Below the pieces are notes generated by a model. That model had not been told where the DNA came from and did no database searches. It worked only from the letters and a program-made list of their open reading frames with translations. A DNA stretch of 64,000 nucleotides from Phycisphaerae bacterium (GTDB lineage Bacteria > Planctomycetota > Phycisphaerae > UBA1845). Below, one piece after another: positions 8,093 to 19,093 of the stretch. Position 1 is the first letter of the stretch; each line of letters starts with the position of its first letter. A program made the translations under genes and the position numbers. Location: assembly GCA_029260075.1 (NCBI GenBank), contig JAJDDY010000087.1:248001-312000 (forward strand), written 5' to 3'.

Positions 8093-9049
8093 CTACTCTG
8101 CCGCGGCGGGCGCGGCCAAAGCGTCCTCAATCGTCTTGGCGATGAGTGCGTAGACATTGCTGGGAATGACATCGATCCGGAGTGCGTCGGCCAGGTCTTC
8201 GATGTCTTTTTCGATGGTCGGTAGCAGGTCCAGAAGGACGCCCACGTCGGTTCCAACGAACGCCGTAGCCTCGTTGCATACGCGAGATACCTCTTCCGTG
8301 TTCGGAACCTCGCACAGCAGCTTGGCCAACTTGTCACCTGAATTGAGGATTCGGGCACAGGTGGCTACCTCGTCGGTGCCGGGGGTTGGCGATGCGTGCA
8401 GATTCACCGCCCGCGTGATGTCCTCGGGTATCGACCAATGCGCAAGGACCATGGCTGCGACCTCGCCATGAGTCACTTGGATCGCCGCCTGCTCTTCTTC
8501 CTGCTTGGAGAAAGTCCCGTACGGACAGTACGTGGCTATGACGCCGCTGTAGGCCTTGGGGAACGCTTCGGCGAGGATCGGGATACCGATGTCAGCCAAC
8601 AACGCCCCTATCGAAACCTCATCGCGCCGTTTGGGCAGCACCAACGCCGCAAAATGAGACGCGACCACGGAGGATGCCAACGAGCGTCGCCAGAAATAGC
8701 TCATGTCCAGTCCGGCCACGCGTTTCTTGGACATGGCGTCGACGAGATATCGACCGAGGAGAATTGAGCGAACGCGTTTGGGCCCCAGCAGCGTCAACGC
8801 ATGCTGAAGTGATACTACCTTGCTGCGCACGCCGAACAGCGCCGAATTGGACAACCGAAGCACCTCAGTGACGGTTCCCGCGTCTGCAGATAGCACTTTG
8901 ACAAGATCGCGATAGGAAAACTCCGGATCCTGCATGATTTCGAGGAAACGCAGGACGACCTGCGGTACCGATGGAACCGCGGCCGAACGCTTGAGTGTGT
9001 CCAAAACCGCCGCCTTCATCGGACGTCCTTGATCAGCTTCTGTCGACAT
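8093..9049 (-). CDS. HDOD-domain signalling protein
   Basis: 318 residues from an ATG at 9049 (MSTEADQGR), with GAGGA about 9 bases upstream. Residues about 12-220 match the HDOD domain: VPSVPQVVLRFLEIM, a conserved helix SADAGTVTEVLRLSNSALFG, VVSLQHALTLLGPKRVRSILLG, YFWRRSLASSVVASHFA, and IGALLADIGIPILAEAFP. HDOD proteins are HD-related regulatory modules that usually lack the metal-binding HD pair and take part in signalling for motility, DNA stress or stalk functions. Its position just beyond the flagellin genes fits a motility or signalling link, but this is inference. The start could be 10 codons later. Confidence 0.88.
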   Translation of the reverse strand: MSTEADQGRPMKAAVLDTLKRSAAVPSVPQVVLRFLEIMQDPEFSYRDLVKVLSADAGTVTEVLRLSNSALFGVRSKVVSLQHALTLLGPKRVRSILLGRYLVDAMSKKRVAGLDMSYFWRRSLASSVVASHFAALVLPKRRDEVSIGALLADIGIPILAEAFPKAYSGVIATYCPYGTFSKQEEEQAAIQVTHGEVAAMVLAHWSIPEDITRAVNLHASPTPGTDEVATCARILNSGDKLAKLLCEVPNTEEVSRVCNEATAFVGTDVGVLLDLLPTIEKDIEDLADALRIDVIPSNVYALIAKTIEDALAAPAAAE

Positions 9050-9287
9050 ACCCTGGTGTCCTCGTTCCGAACGGCCGCATCGCCAGAAAAGACGTGTATG
9101 CGACGTCACTTCGAATCATCGGTCAGCCACACAGCCGGTCTTAGTCGACCCGTTGCGGAAAAAGCTGTTTCCGATAACGACACACCGGTACGCCTTGCTT
9201 GTAGCTTGTTGCGGAACTGTGGGCGCAAGATGTTTGCCGCTGCGATGGCCTTGAACTCGGTAGGTGCTACCCTGACGCGAAGGGTCC

Positions 9288-9352
9288 CGGATTCGACTCC
9301 CCCACGGCTAAGGCCATGGGCCACCCAGACAAAGCCATGGGCCATCCAGAAA
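9288..9352. repeat. Dispersed repeat cluster (inverted GGTGGCCCATGG-type)
   Basis: GATTCGACTCCCCCACGGCT followed by AAGGCCATGGGCCACCC and a partial second copy (AAAGCCATGGGCCATCC). The 694 bp between the HDOD gene and thiC hold this repeat and a family A repeat. I looked for a TPP riboswitch upstream of thiC and saw none. Confidence 0.75.
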
Positions 9353-9584
9353 CCCAGACAGACTTATCGGCGTAGGTAGGACTCGTTGCGGCGCACTCGA
9401 TGCTTCGTTACGTTGACGCCATTTGCGCGGCGGGCTACAACATATTCCCGTTGCTGCGACGGTTTGCAATGTGCGGGATGACCACAAAGTTATCGAACCC
9501 GACCACGGACGCGACGATGACCGCATGTGTCCAACCGCCCGTACGCCGATGCAGTCGCACCGACATCGGAAACGCGACGACTGA

Positions 9585-11657
<2,073 letters not shown>

Positions 11658-11690
11658 CTGGGCGCCGCCACTCGCCCGTGTCGCACCGCT

Positions 11691-11778
11691 GGTGCGTGAA
11701 TCCTTTCTCGCACCCATGTCCGCGCGAACCCCTTCACGCGGGCTGCCGGAACGATGGAATGCAGGATGGGAATCCTGC
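11691..11778. repeat. Covarying hairpin repeats after thiC
   Basis: The first hairpin at 11691-11714 has arms GGTGCG/CGCACC and loop TGAATCCTTTCT. A diverged copy lies near 11723-11741 (arms GCGCG/CGCG). A different hairpin at 11761-11778 has arms GCAGGAT/ATCCTGC around GGGA. All lie between thiC and nadB. Confidence 0.8.
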
Positions 11779-11786
11779 TGGGCGGA

Positions 11787-11889
11787 GGGACGAGATAGGA
11801 ATCTCGTCCCAGCGAATGATAGGAATCTCGTCCCAGTGAATGATAGGAATCTCGTCCCAGTGAGTGATAGGAATCTCGTCCCAGCGAGT
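11787..11889. repeat. Tandem array of a 24-bp unit with terminal hairpin
   Basis: Four head-to-tail copies of GATAGGAATCTCGTCCCAG plus a variable YGARt tail, at 11794-11817, 11818-11841, 11842-11865 and 11866-11889. The first copy completes a perfect hairpin with arms GGGACGAGA (11787-11795) and TCTCGTCCC (11802-11810). A single related hairpin is at 19062-19085. Confidence 0.92.
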
Positions 11890-11898
11890 CCCCCACGG

Positions 11899-13725
11899 CT
11901 AAAGCCGCCGCTGCCGCTGGTGCGTGAATCCCTTCTCGCACCCACGACCACGTGTATTTTTTCTCGCATCCACAACCACGTGTACTTTTCTCGCACCCAC
12001 AACCTCGTGAATCCCGCTGACATTCCTGTGTGGCACCGGCTTCCAGCCGGTGATCCTGTTGACGCTGCATCCCACATAACGGGATGCAGCCGACGGCCCG
12101 CGCCGCTCAAAAACAGTGCCATCTTCATGGCGCTCTACGACGACATGATCATTCGTCGAAGCCGTTTCGCCGGCTGCATCACTTCGAAAATGTACACCCA
12201 CCGATTCTGTGCGAAGCTGCGCGCAACCGGCGATGACGCGGGCGACGGTCAGTTCGTTTTGTACCTCCCACCCGGTCGGGCGGTCGAACGTCTTGTCGAG
12301 CGTGTAGTGGGTCCAGAAATCCAGAATTTCGCAGGTCTCGGTGAGTCGGTCGCCTCGGCGTGTGATCCCGACGTTGCGCCACATCAAACTCTTGAGCGAG
12401 TTGCGAATGTCCGCCAGATCGAGCGACGTTCGCTGCGACGGTTGACGCTTGTGTTGAACAGCCCGAACCGAGGGGCGGTGGGCAGCACCCGACGCCAACC
12501 GGCCGGCGGTTTCGCCGGCCACCTTGCCGAACACCAACCCCTCAAGAAGCGAATTGCTGGCCAGGCGATTCGCACCGTGTACGCCCGTGCAGGCCACCTC
12601 GCCGCAACCGAGCAATCCGTCGACCGAGCTTCGTCCGTCGAGGGATACGTCCATGCCGCCGATCAGATAATGTGCACTTGGTCGAACGGGAATGAGGTCG
12701 CGGGTCACGTCGATTTGAAACTCGGCGCATCGCCTTGTGATGGCTGGGAACCGTTCACGGAATCCCGACAGATGTCGCACGTCGAGAAACACGCAGTGCG
12801 ATCGCGTGCCGCGCAGATGTTCGTGAATCGCTCGGCTGACGATGTCGCGCGGGGCGAGCTCGCCATCCGTATGGTGGTCGCTCATGAATCGATAACCATC
12901 GCGATCGATCAGGTAAGCCCCTTCGCCGCGCACCGCTTCCGAAATCAACGATCGACCCGCGCCGGCTACATACAGCGTGGTCGGATGAAACTGGACCATC
13001 TCCATATCGCGCAGACGCGCTTGCGCACGAAACGCAGTGGCCACGCCATCTCCCGTAGCCACGCTCGGGTTCGTCGTCTCGCGCCACAATTGCCCGCACC
13101 CGCCGGACGCGAGTATGGTTTGCGCCGCCCAGATGAGTTGGTGGCCATGCTTGGCGTGGTACGTGACAGCCCCGACGCAGGTTTCGTCGACAGTGATCAA
13201 ATCGATCAAGAAGCAATGTTCAAAGACACGAATGGCGGGAATTTTCATAAGCCGCGCGCGTAACGTCGTCGCCAGCGCTCGACCGGTTTGATCGCCGTCG
13301 GCGTGAACGATGCGGTGTTCAGAGTGACCACCTTCACGGGTGAGTGCCAAGTCGTCGCCCGTTCGATCGAGATTCATGCCCCAATTGATGAGTTCCTTAA
13401 TCGCTTGCGGACCCTCGTCGACCAACCGGTGGACAGCCTCATGATCACACAGACCGGCCCCGACACGAATCGTATCTTGAAAATGCGACGCACATGAATC
13501 GTGGGACGATAGCGCCGCAGCGATACCACCCTGTGCGTGCTGTGTACACGAATCGTTGAAGTCGGCTTTGGTCAGCAACGTCACCTGACCGAATTGTGCC
13601 GCCTCGATGGCTGCACGCGCACCAGCCACACCGCTACCAATCACAAGCACGTCGGTGACGACATGCCCGACGCGATCGGCGTCGAAGTCGGTGAGGTAGC
13701 GGCGGGTGTCGATGAGTGAAGCCAT
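11899..13725 (-). CDS. nadB: L-aspartate oxidase
   Basis: 608 residues. NadB oxidises L-aspartate to iminoaspartate, the first step of de novo NAD synthesis, with FAD. Visible features are the FAD dinucleotide fold near residue 27 (VLVIGSGVAGARAAIEAA), HAQGGIAAAL, the DTIRVGAGLCD segment, EGGHSEHRIVHADGD with the catalytic His/Arg region, VQFHPTTLYV, RGEGAYLID, HYLIGGMDVSLDGRSSVDGLLGCGEVACTGVHGANRLASNSLLEGLVFG, and the C-terminal helical domain (MWRNVGITRRGDRL). The core ends near residue 545. The last 55-60 residues are translated from dispersed repeats (the family A palindrome gives ITGWKPVPH, the hairpin repeat gives CEKGFTHQR), so the original stop codon appears to have been lost. No nadA or nadC is adjacent. 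Confidence 0.96.
   Translation of the reverse strand: MASLIDTRRYLTDFDADRVGHVVTDVLVIGSGVAGARAAIEAAQFGQVTLLTKADFNDSCTQHAQGGIAAALSSHDSCASHFQDTIRVGAGLCDHEAVHRLVDEGPQAIKELINWGMNLDRTGDDLALTREGGHSEHRIVHADGDQTGRALATTLRARLMKIPAIRVFEHCFLIDLITVDETCVGAVTYHAKHGHQLIWAAQTILASGGCGQLWRETTNPSVATGDGVATAFRAQARLRDMEMVQFHPTTLYVAGAGRSLISEAVRGEGAYLIDRDGYRFMSDHHTDGELAPRDIVSRAIHEHLRGTRSHCVFLDVRHLSGFRERFPAITRRCAEFQIDVTRDLIPVRPSAHYLIGGMDVSLDGRSSVDGLLGCGEVACTGVHGANRLASNSLLEGLVFGKVAGETAGRLASGAAHRPSVRAVQHKRQPSQRTSLDLADIRNSLKSLMWRNVGITRRGDRLTETCEILDFWTHYTLDKTFDRPTGWEVQNELTVARVIAGCAQLRTESVGVHFRSDAAGETASTNDHVVVERHEDGTVFERRGPSAASRYVGCSVNRITGWKPVPHRNVSGIHEVVGARKVHVVVDARKNTRGRGCEKGFTHQRQRRL
11919..12062. repeat. Hairpin and palindromic repeats read through by nadB
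   Basis: A hairpin at 11919-11942 (arms GGTGCG/CGCACC, loop TGAATCCCTTCT), degenerate copies near 11950-12010, and an inverted family A palindrome at about 12030-12062. All are inside the annotated 3' end of nadB. Confidence 0.8.
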
Positions 13726-13933
13726 GGCTTGCGACAGTGTGGCCGAGCGACCGCAAGGTTACAAGAGGCGCGGTCTCGACAGCGTCCAATTGTGGCTGAC
13801 ACGCGGGCGTGTAACTGCGGGATGCGAGAAGTCAAATTCACGATATTCTTGTGGACGACCAACTTTGAATTCGTGGGTGTACGGTTGTTCCTGAAGAACG
13901 ACGTCCGACAGGCGGCGTAGCTCTTTCGATGTA

Positions 13934-13980
13934 CCGCCGATTCGACTCCCCCACGGCTGAAGCCATGGGCCACCCGGTCG
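13934..13980. repeat. Dispersed repeat (inverted GGTGGCCCATGG-type)
   Basis: GATTCGACTCCCCCACGGCT, then GAAGCCATGGGCCACCCGG, downstream of smpB and between it and the divergent side of nadB. The TTCGACTCCC part resembles a tRNA T-arm, but no tRNA fold is present. Confidence 0.75.
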
Positions 13981-13994
13981 TTCTATGATCGTCG

Positions 13995-14465
13995 CTATCG
14001 ATTCGAGCGCATGGCTCGATCCATTTCGCGTTTCGCATCACGTTTCTTCAAGTCTTGCCTCTTGTCGCTGTGCGACTTGCCGATGGCGATTCCCAGGGTC
14101 ACTTTCGCCAGACCACGCTCGTTGAAGTAGACCGCCAGCGGGATGAGCGTGTAGCCCTTTTGGTCGACGCGGTGGCTTAGCTTGTTCAGTTCCCGCTTGT
14201 GGACAAGAAGTTTGCGCCGGCGATAGGGTTCATGGCTTCCGGCGTGCCCGAAGCGATAGGTGGCGATGTGCGCACCGATGAGCCACAGCTCGCTGCCGTC
14301 CAATCGGGCGAACGATTCGGCGATCGAGGCGTTGCTTTCACGAAGGCTTTTAACCTCCGTACCGGTCAAAATGATGCCGCATTCGATCTTTTCTTCGATC
14401 CGATATCGGTGGGTCGCTCGGCGATTCCGGCACACGGTGTTGTCTTGCTCTTGTTGCTTTGCCAT
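13995..14465 (-). CDS. smpB: SsrA-binding protein SmpB
   Basis: 156 residues, the normal length. SmpB binds tmRNA and is required for trans-translation, rescuing stalled ribosomes in the cytoplasm. Family motifs are NRRATHRYRIEEKIECGIILTGTEVKSLRESNASIAESF near the N-terminus, then LIGAHIATY, RRRKLLVHKREL, GYTLIPLAVYFNERGLAKVTLGIAIGK, and the basic tail KRQDLKKRDAKREMDRAMR, which enters the decoding centre. The start is ATG at 14465. The tmRNA gene is not in the window. Confidence 0.98.
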   Translation of the reverse strand: MAKQQEQDNTVCRNRRATHRYRIEEKIECGIILTGTEVKSLRESNASIAESFARLDGSELWLIGAHIATYRFGHAGSHEPYRRRKLLVHKRELNKLSHRVDQKGYTLIPLAVYFNERGLAKVTLGIAIGKSHSDKRQDLKKRDAKREMDRAMRSNR

Positions 14466-14582
14466 AAGTTACTTGATAGCATATAGTTATGAAATATCCA
14501 CGCAAGACACTGGAGCGGCCGATAATCGGGACCGATTTTACATACGGACGGTGGGTATGCAACGCATCGTTGGCCGATAGGG

Positions 14583-14588
14583 TATAAT
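14583..14588 (+). promoter_or_regulatory. TATAAT -10 element upstream of the ECF sigma gene
   Basis: A perfect TATAAT 30 bases before the GTG start codon of the sigma factor gene. No good -35 box is seen 16-18 bases upstream, so the promoter may need an activator or another sigma factor. Confidence 0.3.
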
Positions 14589-14617
14589 CTAGTGTACGGA
14601 ATTGGGAGCATGAAGTA

Positions 14618-15235
14618 GTGGCGAAGACCGCAGCGAAGACGGACAGGCGCTACGAGAAACAGTTGATCGCTCGCGCGTGCGACGGTGATCGTGGTGCTGC
14701 GCGCACGTTGGTCGACCTCCACAAGGATCGCCTCTTCGCGTTCATCCAGCGAATGCTTCGCAATCATCACGACGCCGAGGAGATTTGCCAAGAGGCGTTC
14801 CTCAAGGCCTTCGTCTCTCTCGATTCGTTCCGCACCGAATACCGATTCAGCACTTGGCTGTTCACCATCGGATACCGCGTTTGCTTGAACCACCTTCGGC
14901 GCAAACGTGCCGTCACCGGCGAGCCGGAATTGACGGAGAACTTGGCCCATAGTTCGGACGCTACGTGCGAAACGTTGGAATCTGAAGAGGCGGCCCGCTT
15001 GCGGCGAACCGTCTGGAATTCCGTCGCCACACTAAGCGAGCCGCAGCGCGCGAGCTTGGTCCTATTTTATCGACACGACATGGGCTGTCAGGAGATCGCC
15101 CGCGTCTTGGAATTGCCCGTAGCCACCGTGAAGAGCCATCTTCACCGAGCGCGGAACCGGCTTCGCGAGCTTCTGGAACCAGTTGCTGATCAAGACATCG
15201 CGGCGTTCCGCAATCGCCGCGGTCTTGCCGGGTAG
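14618..15235 (+). CDS. ECF-type RNA polymerase sigma factor
   Basis: 205 residues from a GTG start with GGGAG about 12 bases upstream. Region 2 is clear (DAEEICQEAFLKAFVSLDSFRTEYRFSTWLFTIGYRVCLNHLRRKR, residues about 50-95) and region 4 (LSEPQRASLVLFYRHDMGCQEIARVLELPVATVKSHLHRARNRLRELL) ends with the helix-turn-helix that reads the -35 box. Region 3 is absent, as in all ECF factors. It is followed after 65 bases by a zinc-finger anti-sigma factor gene, the usual arrangement for an extracytoplasmic stress response. The signal and regulon are unknown. Confidence 0.93.
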   Translation: MAKTAAKTDRRYEKQLIARACDGDRGAARTLVDLHKDRLFAFIQRMLRNHHDAEEICQEAFLKAFVSLDSFRTEYRFSTWLFTIGYRVCLNHLRRKRAVTGEPELTENLAHSSDATCETLESEEAARLRRTVWNSVATLSEPQRASLVLFYRHDMGCQEIARVLELPVATVKSHLHRARNRLRELLEPVADQDIAAFRNRRGLAG

Positions 15236-15300
15236 AAGGTAATGGACGCGGCCGATACGGATCGATCGCGAGCATGCACAATACGAAAACGAGCGTTCGA

Positions 15301-15966
15301 ATGAACTGCGAGCAGGCCCGACAACTCTTCGATGCGTACTTGGACGGCGAGCTGAACGGATCGCTGGCGACCGAGTTGGGCGCCCACCGAATCAAATGCT
15401 CTGACTGCCGGCGCCACCTTGCGCTGATGGAAGTCAGTGGCCATATCGTGGCGTCAGATAGCGGTTTGAATGAGATGGACGAACGGTTTACCGATCGCCT
15501 GATCGCGTGCGTTGACGAAGGGCCAATCCAGAGACAGTCGTGGTTGTACCGTCATTGGCGAATGACCGCCGGTGGACTGGCCGCAGCAGCCGCCATCACG
15601 CTCGTCGTTCTCGGCGTGTTCGGACAGCGTGAAACCCGCGTCGCCGGCGAGAAAAACATCCTCATCGAGCGACCGCGCGGCGACGGCGATTCGTCTCCGC
15701 TTCTCGAAGGCATGCCCTCCTACCCGGGCGCAGCCGATCACGATCTTACGTCGGGTGCATGGATCGACCGGGCACGCAAGAACATCGAAACCAAGCGCAA
15801 CAGCGCCGCGTCACTACAAGAGGCGCTGGACCAGACGGCTAATAAGTGGATCGATGCCCTCGAAGCCGCCCACGACATTGACTCCATCGAATCCACCGCC
15901 ACCGAGGCGGACCATGCCCCGTCTTCGCAACCATCCCAAGACGATCCGAGCCTTCCCAAGCGCTGA
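15301..15966 (+). CDS. Membrane anti-sigma factor with ZAS-type zinc finger
   Basis: 221 residues from ATG 15301 (MNCEQARQLFDAYLDGELN). An upstream ATG at 15274 is possible. The N-terminal 45 residues form a ZAS domain with the HX3CX2C motif (HRIKCSDC) and an early Cys3, which would bind zinc and hold the sigma factor of the preceding gene. A single membrane segment lies around residues 88-108 (MTAGGLAAAAAITLVVLGVFG). The remaining 110 residues are a low-complexity, probably periplasmic or extracytoplasmic, domain with a coiled-coil-like ALDQTANKWIDALEAAHDIDSIES stretch. Release of the sigma factor would follow cleavage or a conformational change after a cell-envelope signal. Confidence 0.85.
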   Translation: MNCEQARQLFDAYLDGELNGSLATELGAHRIKCSDCRRHLALMEVSGHIVASDSGLNEMDERFTDRLIACVDEGPIQRQSWLYRHWRMTAGGLAAAAAITLVVLGVFGQRETRVAGEKNILIERPRGDGDSSPLLEGMPSYPGAADHDLTSGAWIDRARKNIETKRNSAASLQEALDQTANKWIDALEAAHDIDSIESTATEADHAPSSQPSQDDPSLPKR

Positions 15967-16109
15967 CGCGATGTCAAGCGGATACACCAAGCCGTTGTTC
16001 AGCGCCCGGCGAACGGCTGCTGTCGGCGCTGGGTGTGTGACAGTATTGGCGTGCCAACGGACGGTGTCACCGTTAGGGCAATGCGCGCATCTTACAGCCC
16101 CAACGGAGC

Positions 16110-16260
16110 GTAATAGCAAATCCCAGGGTGAAACCCTGGGCCTGCATGACCGTATCGAACGAGCCCTGAAAGGGCGCGTTCGATGATCGTCATCTATCCC
16201 CAGGGTTTCACCCTGGGCTTTGTTAGTCTGCCCTATCAGGGCACCGCGGCGGCGTTACGC
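16110..16260. repeat. REP-like palindromes, family B
   Basis: Two inverted copies of the CCCAGGGT/ACCCTGGG palindrome (about 16119-16140 and 16198-16220) with AGCCCTGAAAGGGCGCG between them and CCCTATCAGGGCACCGCGGCGGCG after. Other copies are at 22070-22260, 26395-26870, 26945-27005 and 27495-27590, around the RAYT transposase gene. Confidence 0.88.
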
Positions 16261-16356
16261 ACTAAGCGATGGGAAATGAAGAAGTCTAGCAGGCCTCTAT
16301 CCCGTTCCCGCCAAAACCGTCACACACCCGTCGGCGCTCGGGCAGGGCGATCCGCC

Positions 16357-18366
16357 ATGCGTTTCGGATTGTTCTTCGCACTCTTGCTATCACTCGTTTC
16401 GCCCGCAAGCGGTATTACAGGCGCCAAGCCCGAGTCTTCCTTCTCGCAGTTCGTTCCGGAATCAGCCGAACTCTTCATTACGATCCAGCGGCTTGCTGAC
16501 ATCAACGCGGCACTTGATCGCGCCCACGCGTGGGGGCTCGCTCCGATGCTTGTCGGCGGCAAGATGGACGAAGCGGACGGATCTGACCTGGCTGAGACGG
16601 TCGTACGTTTTCTTGGCATGTCCGTTGCCACCGATCGAGAATCATTGCTGCGCACCGAATTCGGAGTTCTTGCACGATCTTCGTTTGATCCCGCCGACGC
16701 CGTTTGGTTCCTGCGTGTGGCCGACAAGAAGACGTTGGACCAATGGTTCCCGCCCGAGGAGCGTAGTGGACAAGGGGCGTTCGGTGAGGTGCGTTATTTT
16801 CAATCGGGTAAGGGAACCCTGGTTTGCGCTAGCGAACACGTGGTGGTCTTGGCTCGCCGCTGGGGTCCGGGCTCACTCTTGCGTGAAACGTTGAAGCTCA
16901 TGAGCGGGGGACCGGGCGGGTCACTCGGCGAATTCAAAGGCTACCGGGAACTCACGTCCTACCTTCCGCGCAACGAATTGGCGTGGATTTACGTTGCCCC
17001 GGAAGCCGGGGAAACGCCGCTGTCGCCGTTGTGGCCGGCCGTCGACCGGGCGCTAATCGGTCTCTACGAAGGGCAAGGTCGGTTGGATGTCGCGGTTCGG
17101 GCTTCACTGATCCAACCACACCCCAAGCCCAAACTCGCTCCACGCGCCATGCGACCGTTCCTACGCCTGCCCCACTCGACGCTGTTTGCCATGGCGACGA
17201 CGTTCGATTTCGACCGGGCGTTCAAGTTCGCGGCGGAGCAGCCGGGTCGAACCACGGCCACGCGATACCTTTCCTTCCTTGCCGCCCTACAGTCCGCCCC
17301 CTCCGGACCCCTTGGTGACGCCGCGCACCTTGGTCCACACGCACTGCTTGTCTGGGGTCAAGACTTGGAGGACGCCGGCGCCACACCGCAGTTCGCGGCG
17401 ATGCTCGAATGTCAGGACGGCATGGCGGTATTCAACCGGGCGCGGCGCACGGCCCAATCGATCATACGGTTGGCCACGGCGCTGAAGGTCAACACGCAAC
17501 CCGGCGGCCTGAAAGTGCTCACCAAACGGCACGTTGGCGCGCGCATCCTACACGTCCCGCTAACGGGTATTGCGAAACCGTCATCGTCCTCATTCATCAA
17601 GCTGCTCAGCCACCTCGATCCTGCTTGGACCGTTTGGAATGGTTGGTTGATTGTGGCATTGAACCTGGAACACCTCGAACGCATACTCGACGCCCAATAT
17701 GGCCTCGTGCCCGCCCTGGCCACCGTTCCGGATATGCAAAACATCTGGCGGCGCTCGACAGAACGATCCGTAGTCAGCGTGGTTCAGCCGGGAATGGCTG
17801 CGGACGTGTTGAGCGCGTGGCTTGGCGCACATGATCGCGGCGAGCCGTCGTGGCTCCACCCCGCACTGTGGTCGGTGGCGGGTACGGCAGAAGTCGATTC
17901 GTCCGTCGCGGGCATCAAGTTGGAAACGAGGGTCGAAGGGGGCTCAGTTGTGGTGAAGAGCGTAGGGGCTGCTAGTCCTGCGGCGGGCAAGGTTTTACCC
18001 GGCGATCGCATCCTCGGCGTTGACGGCCGGCTGCTGCCGCTGGTCGATCCGATTTCCGCCTTCCGCCAGGCGTGGATCGACAGTCAAGGAAAACCCGGTC
18101 CGACCTTTCGCGTCACCCGTACGAATCGGGCCATGGACGTGGTCGTCTTGGCCGCACCGCACGATGAACCGTCGACGCGTCCACGTATCAGCCCCGCTGG
18201 CGCTCTGCGCGAACTGACGGCCGTAGCCCGGCAGCTTGATTTCATCAGCTTCGACGTGGACGTGAGCGACGAGCGCCACTACTCCGCCCGCCTCACGCTC
18301 CGGTTCGCTCCGAACGTATCGACCGCGTCGACTACGGCTGGCGAACGTACGCCGCGCGATGAATAG
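16357..18366 (+). CDS. Secreted protein of unknown function with C-terminal PDZ-like domain
   Basis: 669 residues from ATG 16357 (MRFGLFFALLLSLVSPASG), which starts directly with a signal peptide. Alternative in-frame ATGs at 16276 and 16183 only add repeat-derived or basic residues. After the signal comes a large region with no domain I recognise, in which phrases such as ESAELFITIQRLADINAAL suggest a family of planctomycete secreted proteins. Residues about 515-605 look like a PDZ domain (GGSVVVKSVGAASPAAGKVLPGDRILGVDGRLL), typical of periplasmic proteases or scaffolds, but no protease motif is visible. It lies downstream of the sigma/anti-sigma pair, separated by REP-like DNA. Its 3' end overlaps the convergent trmB gene by 35 bases. 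Confidence 0.7.
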   Translation: MRFGLFFALLLSLVSPASGITGAKPESSFSQFVPESAELFITIQRLADINAALDRAHAWGLAPMLVGGKMDEADGSDLAETVVRFLGMSVATDRESLLRTEFGVLARSSFDPADAVWFLRVADKKTLDQWFPPEERSGQGAFGEVRYFQSGKGTLVCASEHVVVLARRWGPGSLLRETLKLMSGGPGGSLGEFKGYRELTSYLPRNELAWIYVAPEAGETPLSPLWPAVDRALIGLYEGQGRLDVAVRASLIQPHPKPKLAPRAMRPFLRLPHSTLFAMATTFDFDRAFKFAAEQPGRTTATRYLSFLAALQSAPSGPLGDAAHLGPHALLVWGQDLEDAGATPQFAAMLECQDGMAVFNRARRTAQSIIRLATALKVNTQPGGLKVLTKRHVGARILHVPLTGIAKPSSSSFIKLLSHLDPAWTVWNGWLIVALNLEHLERILDAQYGLVPALATVPDMQNIWRRSTERSVVSVVQPGMAADVLSAWLGAHDRGEPSWLHPALWSVAGTAEVDSSVAGIKLETRVEGGSVVVKSVGAASPAAGKVLPGDRILGVDGRLLPLVDPISAFRQAWIDSQGKPGPTFRVTRTNRAMDVVVLAAPHDEPSTRPRISPAGALRELTAVARQLDFISFDVDVSDERHYSARLTLRFAPNVSTASTTAGERTPRDE

Positions 18367-19093
18367 TCCGCCCCTCGGCCGTATACTTAATCTCGAAGTT
18401 CGTACCCTCCCACGCCTCGCCCGGGTCGACGCCGGTCTGTTCCCACGGCAACTCGGAAATCTCCACCTGCTGGTCGAGCACCTCGCGCATGACAGCGAAG
18501 TACTCAGCATGGTCTGATTGAATCAACCAAACGCCGCCGGGCTTGATCGCGCGGACGGCCGCGTTGGCGAAGTCCGGCTGAACCAAGCGACGCTTGTGGT
18601 GTCGTTTCTTGGGCCAAGGGTCCGGGTGATAGAGGTGAAGCGCGGACAAGCACGCGGGGGGAAGATGATGCATGACGAAATCGCGGGCGTCGGCGCGCAT
18701 CATCCGCACGTTGGTCATGCCCCACCGCGCCATGCGATCGGCTGCATGGCGGTAGAACTTGTTGGCCCATTCGATGCCTAGGAATCGGCGATCAGTATTG
18801 GACCGAGCACGGCTCAACAGAAACCCACCCTTACCACTACCGATCTCAAGCTCGAACAAGCCCGGCGAACCGAACCAGGTCAGCGGATCCGCAACCTCGC
18901 CCTCCGCAGGCGGAGCGACCATGATGTCTTCTGTCGTTAGCACGAAGGCATGTTCGCCTGAAGCAATTGTTCGTACAAGACCGGTGGGTCTAGACGCGGG
19001 TCGGTATGTCAGAATGAGATAAGTGCTGGGACAGATAAATTCCGGGACTACATACGTGCTGGGACGAGATTCCCATCTCGTCCCTCCTCGCAA
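18332..19093 (-). CDS. trmB: tRNA (guanine-N7)-methyltransferase
   Basis: Up to 253 residues. TrmB methylates G46 of tRNA with S-adenosylmethionine. The Rossmann SAM-binding motif is LFELEIGSGKGGFL. It is followed by FLGIEWANKFYRHAADRMARWGMTNVRMMRADAR, the catalytic segment LHLYHPDPWPKKRHHKRRLVQPDF, the KPGG turn, and C-terminal T-NFE-KY (GTNFEIKYTAEGRTIHRAAY). The start is uncertain. The first 25 codons of the longest frame are made of a dispersed hairpin repeat (19024-19110), so initiation probably occurs inside, for example at GTG 18943 or ATG 18922. It is convergent with the PDZ protein gene. Confidence 0.93.
   Translation of the reverse strand: MRGGTRWESRPSTYVVPEFICPSTYLILTYRPASRPTGLVRTIASGEHAFVLTTEDIMVAPPAEGEVADPLTWFGSPGLFELEIGSGKGGFLLSRARSNTDRRFLGIEWANKFYRHAADRMARWGMTNVRMMRADARDFVMHHLPPACLSALHLYHPDPWPKKRHHKRRLVQPDFANAAVRAIKPGGVWLIQSDHAEYFAVMREVLDQQVEISELPWEQTGVDPGEAWEGTNFEIKYTAEGRTIHRAAYVRQP

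Noticed and set aside
9288-9310. tRNA T-arm-like motif TTCGACTCCC in intergenic DNA
   Set aside because: It is part of a dispersed repeat (also at 13934 and 23333). No acceptor, D or anticodon arm can be formed around it.
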